DNA from: Cordilura impudica
Lineage: Eukaryota; Arthropoda; Insecta; Diptera; Scathophagidae
DNA: 64,000 nucleotides
NCBI GenBank assembly: GCA_963682025.1
Contig: OY821519.1
Location: 67,964,025 to 68,028,024 of the forward strand
Direction of reading: 5' to 3'
The notes below the pieces were generated by a model. The model ran no database searches and had not been told where the DNA came from. It was given only the letters and a program-made list of their open reading frames with translations. Positions 11,881-23,269 of this stretch are shown piece by piece (positions within the stretch are counted from its first letter, which is position 1; each line of letters opens with the position of its first letter). Both the position numbers and the translations under genes were made by a program.

Positions 11881-13083
11881 TAAAAGGTCCGCCATCTAAC
11901 GTTTTTTTTTCAACTAGTGCTTATTTCGTGAATGGTAACACCTAGGTCATGTCTGATTTGACAGATAATTAGTTTTATCCTTCCGCTGAACGAATATGGT
12001 TGTGTATACGCTTGAACAACGCTGGGAAATATTGCTACATTACTTTGAAAATCATGGTAATGTTGCAGAATGTGTGCGAAAATTGCTTACGGATTTTGGA
12101 AGAAGAGAAGCACCGTCAGCTCCGCAGGTTCGTTACCTTGTGAAAAAAGTGAAAGAAACTCGCATCCTCATCGATAAACCAAAGCGTGAAAAGCCAAAAA
12201 CAGTGCGTACATCCGAGAATATTGCTGCTGTGGCAGAAAGTGTGCGTGAAGCGCCATCAACATCAATTCACATAATAAAGACCAATGCGTTTTCGCTTCG
12301 CTAAGTGGGCCTGCGATCGACTTACAGAAGATGCCGATTTTGCCAAAAAAAAAAACATCTTTTCAGATGAAGCACATTTGGTCTTGCCAGGTATGTAAAC
12401 AAGCAAAATTGTCGCATTTGGGGCACAGAAAACCCGCACGCATACATTGAAAAGCCGATACACCCAAAACGAGTCACTGTTTGGTACGGATTTTGGTCCA
12501 GAGGCATAATTGGGCCATTTTTCTTCGAAAATGAGCAAGGAGTGGCCGTTACAGTCAATGGCGATCGTTATCGGGCCATGTTGAACGAATTTTTGTTCAC
12601 AAAAATTGAAGAGGAGGATATTGGCAACATTTGGTTTCAACAGGACGGCGCTACGTGCCACAAAGCCGAAGCTACACTCGATGTTTTGCGCCCTGTTTTT
12701 GAAGATCGCATTACCAGCCGCAGAGGTGATGTCGTTTGGCCACCTCGGAGCTGCGATTTGACACCGTTGGACTATTATTTGTGGGGTGCCCTCAAAGATA
12801 AGTGTTACGCCAACAAGCCAGAGACAACTGACGCCTTAAAGGACAATATTCGTGAAGCCATTGGTGAAATACAGCTGCACACAACCGATAATGTGCTTAA
12901 AAATTGGACCGATCGTGTAGGCTACTGCATGGCCAGCCGAGGCAGCCATTTGAAAGAAATTATTTTCCATTATTAACCGGAAGGATTGTACTTTCAAATA
13001 AAAAAAGAAATTTGAGATAATATTCAGTAGTCCTTTTTTATAGCATTTTCAAAAAAAAAAAAAGTTATTTGCGGACCCTTTAT
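11881..13083 (+). mobile_element. mariner DD41D-type element
   Basis: Imperfect TIRs are AAAGGTCCGC near 11883 and, inverted, GCGGACCCTT near 13071. They are flanked by TA dinucleotides at GGGTATA|TA and TTTA|TA. The element sits within the left end of M2. The total of about 1.2 kb fits mariner. Confidence 0.8.
11996..12976 (+). pseudogene. mariner transposase, DD41D, broken
   Basis: Cut-and-paste transposase of the IS630/Tc1/mariner superfamily. The N-terminal helix-turn-helix part (MVVYTLEQRWEILLHYFENH) is open from 11996 to 12304. About 60 residues of the second DNA-binding/linker part then appear deleted after APSTSIH. Translation can be followed through at least two frame changes (12270-12380) into FAKWACDRLTEDADF and the first catalytic Asp in FSDEAH. 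From about 12377 one frame stays open to 12976. It has the second Asp in FQQDGATCH and the third in LTPLDYYLW. Forty-one residues separate the second and third, which identifies the DD41D group. The catalytic triad survives but the deletion and frameshifts make it nonfunctional. Confidence 0.85.
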
Positions 13084-13539
13084 ATGTTTGTCATTCCGTT
13101 TGTAACGCAACGAAATAAATTCCTGAGACCCCAAAAATATATATTTTCTTGAACCTTATAACAAGGGAAGTTTATTTACCGATGACCGTCTGTCCATCTG
13201 TCCGTCTGTCTGTGGAAATCACGATCACACCATCAATATCTAAGCTAGACCGCTCGTTTTTGTATAAGATCGTTAACTGACATCCCAAAGGAGTTGCTAT
13301 TTAAAATCGTCAAAATCGGTCAAAGGGTTCACGAGCTATGAATGAAACTTTGAAAAAACTCTTGAAAAAATAAAATTTTTCAGTGTGTTTGTTGTTTTTC
13401 TTAAGATATGTTGTATATGTTGTAATTCTTCTTATTGTTGAAGTCATTGCAGTTGTGTGTATATTAATACTGCACATGTCGCATTGGCCTAAGCAAGTTT
13501 TACCACATATTCCTTTATCATTAAAATTAAATATTAAAA

Positions 13540-15932
13540 ATGAAAAATTAATAAGAATGGAAAATGAAGAATGAAAAATTAAAAATGGAAAATGAAAAAT
13601 GGGAAATGAAAAATGAAAAATGAAAATTTAAAATTGAAAAATGGAAAATGAAAAATGAAAATTGAAAATTGAAAATTGAAAATTTAAAATTTAAAAATGA
13701 AAAATGGAAAATGAAAATTGAAAAATGAAAAATGAAAAATGAAAATTGAAAATTGAAAATTGAAAATTGAAAATTGAAAATTGAAAAATGAAAATTGAAA
13801 ATTGAAAATTGAAAATTGAAAATTGAAAATTGAAAATTGAAAATTGAAAATTGAAAATTGAAAATTGAAAATTGAAACATGAAAAATGAAAAATGAAAAT
13901 TGAAAATTTAAAATTGAAAATTGAAAAATTAAAAATTAAAATTTAAAATTTAAAATTTAAAAATTAAAAATTAAAAATTAAAAATTAAAAATTAAAAATT
14001 AAAAATTAGAAATTAAAAATTAAAAATTAAAAATTAAAAATTAAAAATTAAAAATTAAAAATTAAAAATTAAAAATTAAAAATTAAAAATTAAAAATTAA
14101 AAATTAAAAATTAAAAATTAAAAATTAAAAATTAAAAATTAAAAATTAAAAATTAAAAATTAAAAATTAAAAATTAAAAATTAAAAATTAAAAATTAAAA
14201 ATTAAAAATTAAAAATTAAAAATTAAAAATTAAAAATTAAAAATTAAAAATTAAAAATTAAAAATTAAAAATTAAAAATTAAAAATTAAAAATTAAAAAT
14301 TAAAATATAAAAATTAAAAATTAAAAATTAAAAATTAAAAATTAAAAATTAAAAATTAAAAAATAAAAATTAAAAAATAAAAATTAAAAATTAAAAATTA
14401 AAAATTAAAAATTAAAAATTAAAAATTAAAAATTAAAAATTAAATATTAAAAATTAAAAATTAAAAATTAAAAATTAAAAATTAAAAATTAAAAATTAAA
14501 AATTAAAAATTAAATATTAAATATTAAAGATTAAAGATTAAAAATTAAAAATTAAAAATTAAAAATTAAAAATTAAAAATTAAAAATTAAAAATTAAAAA
14601 TTAAAAATTAAAAATTAAAAATTAAAAATTAAAAATTAAAAATTAAAAATTAAAAATTAAAAATTAAAAATTAAAAATTAAAAATTAAAAATTAAAAATT
14701 AAAAATTAAAAATTAAAAATTAAAAATTAAAAATTAAAAATTAAAAATTAAAAATTAAAAATTAAAAATTAAAAATTAAAAATTAAAAATTAAAAATTAA
14801 AAATTAAAAATTAAAAATTAAAAATTAAAAATTAAAAATTAAAAATTAAAAATTAAAAATTAAAAATTAAAAATTAAAAATTAAAAATTAAAAATTAAAA
14901 ATTAAAAATTAAAAATTAAAAATTAAAAATTAAAAATTAAAAATTAAAAATTAAAAATTAAAAATTAAAAATTAAAAATTAAAAATTAAAAATTAAAAAT
15001 TAAAAATTAAAAATTAAAAATTAAAAATTAAAAATTAAAAATTAAAAATTAAAAATTAAAAATTAAAAATTAAAAATTAAAAATTAAAAATTAAAAATTA
15101 AAAATTAAAAATTAAAAATTAAAAATTAAAAATTAAAAATTAAAAATTAAAAATTAAAATATAAAAATTAAAAATTAAAAATTAAAAATTAAAAATTAAA
15201 AATTAAAAATTAAAAATTAAAAATTAAAAATTAAAAATTAAAAATTAAAAATTAAAAATTAAAAATTAAAAATTAAAAATTAAAAATTAAAAATTAAAAA
15301 TTAAAAATTAAAAATTAAAAATTAAAAATTAAAAATTAAAAATTAAAAATTAAAAATTAAAAATTAAAAATTAAAATCTAAAAATTAAAAATTAAAAATT
15401 AAAAATTAAAAATTAAAAATTAAAAATTAAAAATTAAAAATTAAAAATTAAAAATTAAAAATTAAAAATTAAAAATTAAAATTTAAAAATTAAAAATTAA
15501 AATTAAAAATTAAAAATTAAAAATTAAAAATTAAAAATTAAAAATTAAAAATTATAAATTAAAAATTAAAAATTAAAAATTAAAAATTAAAAATTAAAAA
15601 TTAAAAATTAAAAATTAAAAATTAAAAATTAAAAATTAAAAATTAAAAATTAAAAATTAAAAATTAAAAATTAAAAATTAAAAATTAAAAATTAAAAATT
15701 AAAAATTAAAAATTAAAAATTAAAAATTAAAAATTAAAAATTAAAAATTAAAAATTAAAAATTAAAAATTAAAAATTAAAAATTAAAAATTAAAAATTAA
15801 AAATTAAAAATTAAAAATTAAAAATTAAAAATTAAAAATTAAAAATTAAAAATTAAAAATTAAAAATTAAAAATTAAAAATTAAAAATTAAAAATTAAAA
15901 ATTAAAAATTAAAAATTAAAAATTAAAAATTA
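13540..15932. repeat. (AAAAATT)n heptanucleotide array, left part
   Basis: From 13540 to about 13924 the units are mixed (AAAAATG, GAAAATT). From about 13925 to 15932 the sequence is an almost pure AAAAATT tandem, roughly 285 units. Rare variants such as AAAATATA occur near 14303 and 15157. Frames of FNFQFSI-type repeats here are artefacts. Confidence 0.97.
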
Positions 15933-16755
15933 ACAAGTAAGAAAATAATAGTCGGTCTAGACCGACTATATGATACCCTATACCATGCGTCTAGATACCC
16001 TATCTCATTACCCCAACTAACTGGATATAGAAAATAAGCATAAACCAAATTTGAGTGGGATTTTTATTAATTTTTTCGGCTGCAGATATGAAAAAGTTCA
16101 TATCGGATGCTATATCTATATGGGGACTAGGCCGAAAAATGGACCGATCCTGACCATGTTTGGTAAACTCTCTTGTATTTTGCAAAAATATATACAGACA
16201 AAATTTGAGAAGAATCAGTGCAATATTTTTGATTTTTGATAGATTTAAGTGAAGATCGGGAAGCAGCTCTATATGGGGCCTATGGCTAAGAGTTGTCTAA
16301 TAGGGATAATTTTTGGACTACTTATTAATGGATATAATATATACATACAAACCCAATTTGACTAAGATTTGTATGATAATTTGGATCTTATGGCAATATA
16401 TGTTCATTTCATAGGGGTCATTTGTATGGGGGCTAGGTCTGAACAATGACCGATTCTCACCAGTTTCAATAGCGTTCATCCCATGGCCGATAACAGATCA
16501 AATACCAAATTTCATCAAAATATATTCATATTTGCGACCTGCAGTTTGATTACAAGCTTTACATGGACACACAGACGGACGGACGGACGGACGGACGGAC
16601 GGACGGACGGACGGACAAACATCGTTAAATCGAATCAGAAAGTGATTCTGATTCGATCGGTATAATTAAAGATGTGTGTAGGTGAAATATTTTTGGTTGT
16701 TACAAACAGCAGCACAAAGTCATTATACCCAAACCACATAGTGGTATAGGGTATA
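15933..16755 (-). mobile_element. M element inserted in the heptamer array
   Basis: 823 bp, ACAAGTAAG to GGGTATA, subfamily I. Removing it joins AAAAATTA to AAAATT and restores the 7-bp register exactly, so no target duplication is needed. The two internal units align at a constant offset of ~306 bp: TGGGGACTAGG at 16121 and TGGGGGCTAGG at 16427; the AAATTT pair at 16201 and 16507. Confidence 0.95.
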
Positions 16756-16962
16756 AAAATTAAAAATTAAAAATTAAAAATTAAAAATTAAAAATTAAAA
16801 CTTAAAAATTAAAAATTAAAAATTAAAAATTAATAAAAATTAAAAATTAAAAATTAAAAATTAAAAATTAAAAATTAAAAATTAAAAATTAAAAATTAAA
16901 AATTAAAAATTAAAAATTAAAAATTAAAAATTAAAAATTAAAAATTAAAAATTAAAAATGAA

Positions 16963-16994
<32 letters not shown>

Positions 16995-17312
16995 GAAAAG
17001 TGGAAAATGGAAAATGAAAAATTATAAATGGAAAATGAAAAATTAAAAATGGAAAATGAGAAATGGAAAAGGGAACATGAAAAATTAAAAATTAAAAATA
17101 AAAATTAAAAATTAAAAATGAAAAATGAAAAACGAAAATTGAAAAATGGAAAATGAAAAATCGAAAATGGAAAATGGAAAATGAAAAATGGAAAGTGGAA
17201 AAAGGAAAACGAAAAATGAGAAATTAAAAATGAAAAACTAAAAATGAAAAACGAAAGATGAAAATTGAAAATTGAAAAATGGAAAATGATAAAAAAAAAT
17301 GAAAATTGAAAA
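16756..17312. repeat. (AAAAATT)n array, right part, decaying to mixed units
   Basis: Pure AAAAATT units continue to about 16957. They then change to AAAAATGGAAAATG-type units, mirroring the left edge of the array. Confidence 0.95.
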
Positions 17313-17365
17313 TGAAAAAGGTGGAGGGTATCAAGGATTCAGCCGAATTTAACACTCTTACTTGT

Positions 17366-18714
17366 TTTTATATATTTTTTATATTTTTTTATATTTTCTT
17401 TATATTATTATTATTATTTATTAATTATAAACTTACAACTTATTTCTGCAAATTGTATCGATAAAAAATTAAACCTGTGGTCTAATTATAAGAAATATTT
17501 TCTTGTTGCACAGGAATGCAAATAAATAAGTAAATTACAAAATTACAAATGATGGCTTTGCGTCAAGTATTTTTGGTAGTTACAAACATCAGCATAAAGT
17601 CATTGTACCCTCACCATATAGTGGTATAAGGTATGAAAACCACAATTTGTTTCTTTATTTGTTTGTTGCTTATGTAGAGGTTAAGAAAATAAGTTTTTAT
17701 ATTGTAATTCGTAAATATTCGAAAAAACACTCTACCATTTTTTTTTTTTTTTGCTTTATTTGTATGCTTCTTATAACACTTTTTGGAAAGAGAAAATTTT
17801 GCGTGATCCATATCTTGGATAGCGTACATGGTTAGGAATTTGGAATTTTAATTATTTTTTTTTTTTTACCATGGCAATAGCGGATGTATGTACTGGTGAC
17901 AAAAAATAATATTCGCCAAGTGCGGAATTTATCTTAATTAAATTTCGGGTTTTCAAACTTGTCACTTTTCACCACAGTATATTTTTCAAACTGCCGTCAT
18001 CTATGTAATAAGTGGCTTAGAACTGGGAATATTACAAAATTTTTTTTTTAATTTAAAAAAATGTTATTATAAACAAGACATTTTTATTTTATATATGTAT
18101 GTTTACATACTTGTTAATTCTGTGGTCCTTTTATTTTTGTATTCTTCCATTTTGTCTTTATTACTGACTGCTCTTATATTTTCAAAAGATTTATTTAAAT
18201 GGGCAATAATGGTCCATAAAAGGACACTTAATAATAACATTATTAAGTATTACGCAAATAAAAATACTTGTCCCAATATATAATAATAATTTTCCTTCTT
18301 GTCGTCCTTTTAATGTTGTTGATACTGAAAATTTGATAAGCAGCTTACAATAACCAAGGTTACAGACAGTTCATATTTGTAAAGTTGTAACAAAAGAAAA
18401 AATCCACTAAAATTATATTAGAAGAAAAATAATTGTGTAGTTATAAATCAAAACAAACTGGGGGGAAAATATAATAAAATTACTTAAGTTTGATTCTGGT
18501 TGTCAATTAGAAACAAAAAGAAAGAAGAGGAGAGACATATCTTTTTTGTGCCACAAATAACAAACTGCTACCAAATAAAATTTTTTTATATATATGTCAA
18601 GTGATCAAGTATATGAGAACTGGTTGATTTGTCAGTATAACAAGTCTTTAAGAAGAATTAGACAAGAATATCGTAAATTTTTTTTAATTTTTTAAGTTGT
18701 TCTACTTTGATGAT
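17366..18714. other. AT-rich DNA with one M-end fragment
   Basis: Only the M fragment at 17550-17636 is recognisable; otherwise AT-rich noncoding sequence. Confidence 0.5.
17550..17636 (-). mobile_element. M element 5'-end fragment
   Basis: GTATTTTTGGTAGTTACAAA, CATCAGCATAAAGTCATTGTACCC and ATAGTGGTATAAGGTAT correspond to the canonical 5' ~90 bp of M. Confidence 0.75.
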
Positions 18715-19800
18715 ATATATTTATTTTGTTTCGTGCACAACAAGACTAAGAGTTTCGTAATTAAAGTACATGTAGTGCCAACTTATCACTCGTTATCTTA
18801 TTAATCTTTATTATTATTAAAATACATATAAGTAAACTTCTAACTCTTATTATACTTAGTATACCATACTCATTATACATATACCTAGCTTACTTACTCT
18901 AATCATAATATAACTACGTCATAACTGTTATACTAAAATTATAAGAATCCTAAATAATATATAATAAAGACAACAAAGAGGCTAGAGTCAGTCTTGTACA
19001 AACAATTAAATGAGCAACGTGTTTTAATTCGTTTGCTTTGCCACCATCCACCATAACAGGATCAGTGGAATATAATACTCAATTTACTATTTTTATAACT
19101 ATAAACAACAAAAATAATTTTGAGTATATACAAAACAAAGCAAAGTTTAAAAAATATTTAAATGATATTGAAAAATTGGTAAACTAATGTCCTATAATTG
19201 GCGATAGTAATTTCTACAGACGTATAATTATAGAATTATTAAGAATTTTTTGAATTATAGAATTATTTAGTATTGAATTTGAAAAGGATATCCGATTAGG
19301 CTCGCATGCAAAAATAATCTTATTCATCAGTATCAATGATCGCTTCTGCAAGAGATATCAAAAACTCACAACGTAAGGTTTTTATTCATAACATATCATG
19401 TGGCATGATCTTTTATAATTATAAATGTATCTTACTTTATAATTTTAATTAGTTGTCAATTTCCTAGAGCTAATAGAATCAGAGCTAGCGAAAAGTTTGT
19501 ATTGGTATAAAAAAGTTGGAATTAAATAGGTTTTTGCAAGTGCAACTAGTACAAGGTGAGTTTTCCAAAGTGATCGATGCATTGAATATGTTTTTCATGA
19601 AACGACATTTATATGAGAGAGTTTTATTCAAAATGATTTCAAGTTTTATGCTTTTTTTGAGTAATTTCGATAATCTGGCACTTAAGAATAATATCTGGAA
19701 TAGCAACTTGATGTGCAGATCCTCGGTTAATACTTAGGCATTTAGACTTTGATGGATTGTTGTTGTGTTTAAGATCCACATATAAGATCACAACACAACC
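18715..19800 (-). pseudogene. LB-family LINE relic (RT C-terminus and 3' end)
   Basis: On the minus strand, 19800 to 19345 aligns with the LB copy at 42360-42860. Shared pieces include LKHNNNPSKSKCLSI, PDIILKCQIIEITQK and LALILLALGN. All are split by frameshifts and stops. Near 18722-18790 the sequence GTGCACAACAAGACTAAG resembles the LB 3'-terminal stem-loop. The stretch between is taken as 3' UTR, which is an inference. Confidence 0.6.
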
Positions 19801-19969
19801 ATTTAATTCTTCAAAACGTAAAGTTGCAGATCAGAGTTCAGAAAAAAACACATACTAAATAAAATGCTCGTACATATATTTAAACAAAGACAACTCAGAC
19901 CAACAAACAGATATCTTTGTTTACATGTAAACTGCACGCGAACCTGCGTGGTTTATGTGTGCTCGAATC

Positions 19970-20943
19970 AAACAATACGTGATATAAACATGCTCATGTA
20001 CGCAACCAAATATTAAAACGAAACACATTCGTGATTGTGTTCGACACCGTACAAAATTTAACAAGTAAGAAAATTATAGTCGGTCTAGACCGACTATACG
20101 ATACCCTTTACCATGCGTGTAGAATCCCTATCTCTTAGGCCCAACTAACTGGACATTGAAAATAAGCAAAAACCAAATTTGAGTGGGATTTTTATTAATT
20201 TTTTTGGCTGCAGATATGAAAAAGTTCATAGCGGATGCTATATCTATAAAGGGACTAGGTCCAAAAATGGACCGATCCTGATCATGTTTGGTAAAGTCTC
20301 TTGTATTTTGCAAAAATATGTACAAACAAAATTTGAGAAGAATCAGTCCAATATTTTTGTTTTTTAATAGATTTAAGTGAATATCGGGAAGCAGCTCTAT
20401 ATGGGGTCAAAGCAATCATTTTTGGACTACTCATTAGTGGATGTAATGAATGCATACAAACCCAATTTGAGTAAGATCTATATGACAATTTGGATCTTAT
20501 GGCAATTTATGTCGATTTCATATGGGTAATTTGTATGGGGGCTAGGTCTGAACATGGACCGAGTCTCACCAATTTCAATAGCGTTCATTCCATGGCCGAT
20601 AAAAGCTTATATACCAAATTTCGTCAAAATATAGTCATATTTGCGACCTGCAGTTTGATTACAAGCTTTACATGGACACACAGACGGACGGACGGACGGA
20701 CGGACGGACGGACATTGTTAAACCAACTCAGAAAGTGATTCTGATTCGATCGGTATAATTAAAGATGGGTCTAGGTCAAATATTTTTGGTTGTTACAAAC
20801 AGCAGCACAAAGTCATTATACCCAAACCACATAGTGGTATAGGGTATAAAAATACACATTGATATGAAAAAAAATATATGTTGCTTGCTTTAGAACAGAA
20901 CACTGTGTGTTTGGTGTGCGTATTTTCAGAAACTTGATCAACA
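19970..20943. repeat. Dispersed repeat split by an M element
   Basis: The two halves 19970-20060 and 20849-20943 are collinear with the uninterrupted copy 1375-1563. The split falls at TTTA|AAAATACACAT, against TTTAGAAACGCACAT in the empty copy. Confidence 0.75.
20061..20848 (-). mobile_element. M element with paralogous empty site
   Basis: 788 bp, ACAAGTAAG to GGGTATA, short-spacer subfamily, perfect palindrome, seven GGAC units. Comparison with 1375-1563 shows insertion without TSD. Confidence 0.92.
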
Positions 20944-21896
20944 TATATATAAACTGGACAGTACGAAAGTTGCCTTGGCAAATCTTTATACATGTAGTAA
21001 AAAGAAACGGTCCTAGAAACGAACATTGTAGGACATCCTTTTGAACTGGCTACACTTTTGACATTATAGTGTTATATTAGACGTCTTACTGTAAATGTGC
21101 TAAATAGGGCGATATAAGGCGAGTTGCAGGAGGAAGAAACGAAAAAAAATTTCATGATTCACATTAACAAATGCTTTGGAGTGATATAAAAACGCAAGAA
21201 ATGCAATATTACCCAAGAATCTCTTCAGACACATCAATAAGTATATTTCTACATCTGTGTTTCCGACGAAAGTCAGATTGTCTGTCTGAAAGTAGAACAT
21301 AATCCAATTTTCTGATACATTAAGTACTTAGGCAAGTATACTAGAGTTGTGTTACTTTGAGCATGATTTTCCCTATTGTACTGATTTATATTTTGTCTCA
21401 AAACTGCTAAAATTCTACTTAATATAACTTAAAGTGTTTTTTTAATATTCGATTTCAATATTTCATTCTGTTGAAAAAAGTTTCGTAGAGTTACTAAAAA
21501 AATTTTTGTTTTTTTTTTTGGAAAATAAATAAAATTGAAACATACAGTATTGTTCGAAACCTAAGCAACTTCTCGTAATGAAGTAATCAAAGTCTTACAC
21601 ATTCTTTTTAAATCGATTTATACAAAATAACACTTTTAATTTTTATTATATTATATACCTACATTCCAATAATAACAACAAAAATTTAATTACATTTCCT
21701 TCCAAGAAAAAAAAAAAAAACAAAATTAACCCAATTTATTATTGTTCGAAAAAAATCCATGTTGATATTTTAAAAGAATTATAAAAGTCAAATAAAAACT
21801 AACTCCATTATCTTGCAATTTTTTTATATCTCGAATATGAATAATTTCCCAATCAATCATTAAATTATAAGGTGCCAATATCAAAGCTTATATTTT
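20944..21896. other. AT-rich DNA, nothing recognised
   Basis: No coding domain or repeat terminus identified. Confidence 0.45.
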
Positions 21897-22326
21897 TATA
21901 ATCTAAACCATTATGTGTTCAGGGTACGATAAGTTTGTTCTGATGCTTGCAGCTACCAATCGACTCATAATTCATTTCATAATTCATTTCATGAGTCGAT
22001 TTAGCAGTGTCCATCCGTCCGTTTGTCCATGTAAACTAGAGGTCGCAAATATTTTAACGATATTTGATATATATGCTCTGATTGCTCATAGGTTATCGAA
22101 ATTGGTGAAAATCAGTTCATGTTCATACCTAGTCCACATACAAATGAAACCTATGAGATTGCCTTAATATCAAAATTATAGTATAGATCTCGGCCAAATA
22201 GGAGTTTATGTATGTTTATTACATCTATTTATTAGTAGCCCAAAAGAAAAAACGATCCCGATCTTCACTAAAATCTATCGAAAAACAAAAATATTGAACT
22301 GATTTTTCTGAAATTTGGTTGTATAT
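21897..22326 (+). mobile_element. Old M element, 5' part, split by 4.8-kb transposon
   Basis: Diverged but collinear with M: TATAATCTAAACCATTATGTG, CCATCCGTCCGTTTGTCCATG, CATACCTAGTCCACATACAA and CCCGATCTTCAC. It stops at GTATAT (22326). Confidence 0.85.
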
Positions 22327-22667
22327 CGAGCCATAACCGCCAAAAAGGCGCAAGCGCCAACAACCAAATTTTACAGGGGAAAGTTTTTTTAAATCGTTGG
22401 TTCAGGTCTAAGTATTGCCATGAAATAAACATATATATATATATATATACATATATTGAATTTAGTTTATTTCATATATTTCTAAGATAACGGGTCTTTT
22501 TCGCTGTCATGCTGGCTAGCTACTAATTTATGTTAAGGCGGTTACGCCAAAACGGTTTTATTAGAAAGCAACTTTCTGAGATAATTTTTTTATTTTTTTG
22601 AAATTTTAAAATTGTTAACATTAGATTCATTGGTTTTGATAAAAACATAAAATGAAATTAAAATTAA

Positions 22668-23025
22668 CTAGCAGATTGCAGCGCTCGAAATTCAAGTGCA
22701 ATTTCTAGGTAGCTTTATTTTTCAACTTAGCCAATTTACAAACCAACGCTTTTATGGTGTATTATTATTGTGAATGAAGATAACACACACATTAACAAAT
22801 TTAATAAAACACACATAGCATATGTATAATTTTATGTATGTGTTGTTAGTAGCAAATTTAAATGCAATTTACTCAAAATAAAGGAAAAAATTTAAAAATC
22901 TATAAATTTACAAAAAGGCTAAAAAGAAATACATTTCAAATAATATAAGTTTGATCAAAATCGGGATAAAACGGTGGAACAAAATATCGGTCACAAGAAA
23001 TCGCCTAGCCAATTAATATTATAGA
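22668..23025 (-). mobile_element. H element (Helitron-like), complete
   Basis: 358 bp. On the minus strand it starts TCTATAATATTAATTGGC, preceded by A, and ends GCAATCTGCTAG, followed by T. These are the TC...CTAG ends and A^T insertion site expected of Helitrons. A convincing 3' hairpin is not obvious. Confidence 0.65.
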
Positions 23026-23269
23026 TATGAAAAATATTTCAGAGTACAGAATTAATTTTAACTGCTAATTTACATAAATATAAATAATGTTTAACTTTTA
23101 ATTCAATGATTTTAAAAATAATTAACCTTGATCAGTTTCAGCTATTGAATCTTTAATAGATTCATCGTATTTTAAATTTAAAAATTCGTTGTGAAATCTT
23201 GCAGGTATTGTGTTCTTGTCACAAAGCGTTTTTAAATCTTTGAATTTTTTGAAGAAATTTTTAATGAAT

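Larger units (their letters stand above)
11848..17365 (+). mobile_element. M2 element with mariner, satellite and M inside
   Basis: The left end TATACCTTCCACACC (11848) and the right part GGTGGAGGGTAT (17320-17331) are inverted subterminal repeats. After the right one come a short hairpin ATTC-AGCC-GAAT and the tail CTCTTACTTGT ending at 17365. The body 13084-13380 has CATTCCGTTTGTAAC and GTCTGTCCATCTGTCCGTC, typical of a second fly repeat with mini-me architecture. The element's own sequence is under 1 kb; the rest is mariner (11881-13083), an expanded heptamer array and an M copy. Confidence 0.65.

Noticed and set aside
13548..13880. Open frame of repeated FNFQFSI units
   Set aside because: It is the translation of the GAAAATT/AAAAATG microsatellite.
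18715..19060. Possible solo LTR ending in GCCACCATCCACCATAACA
   Set aside because: No matching partner, no clear TG...CA limits. The left part fits an LB LINE 3' end better.
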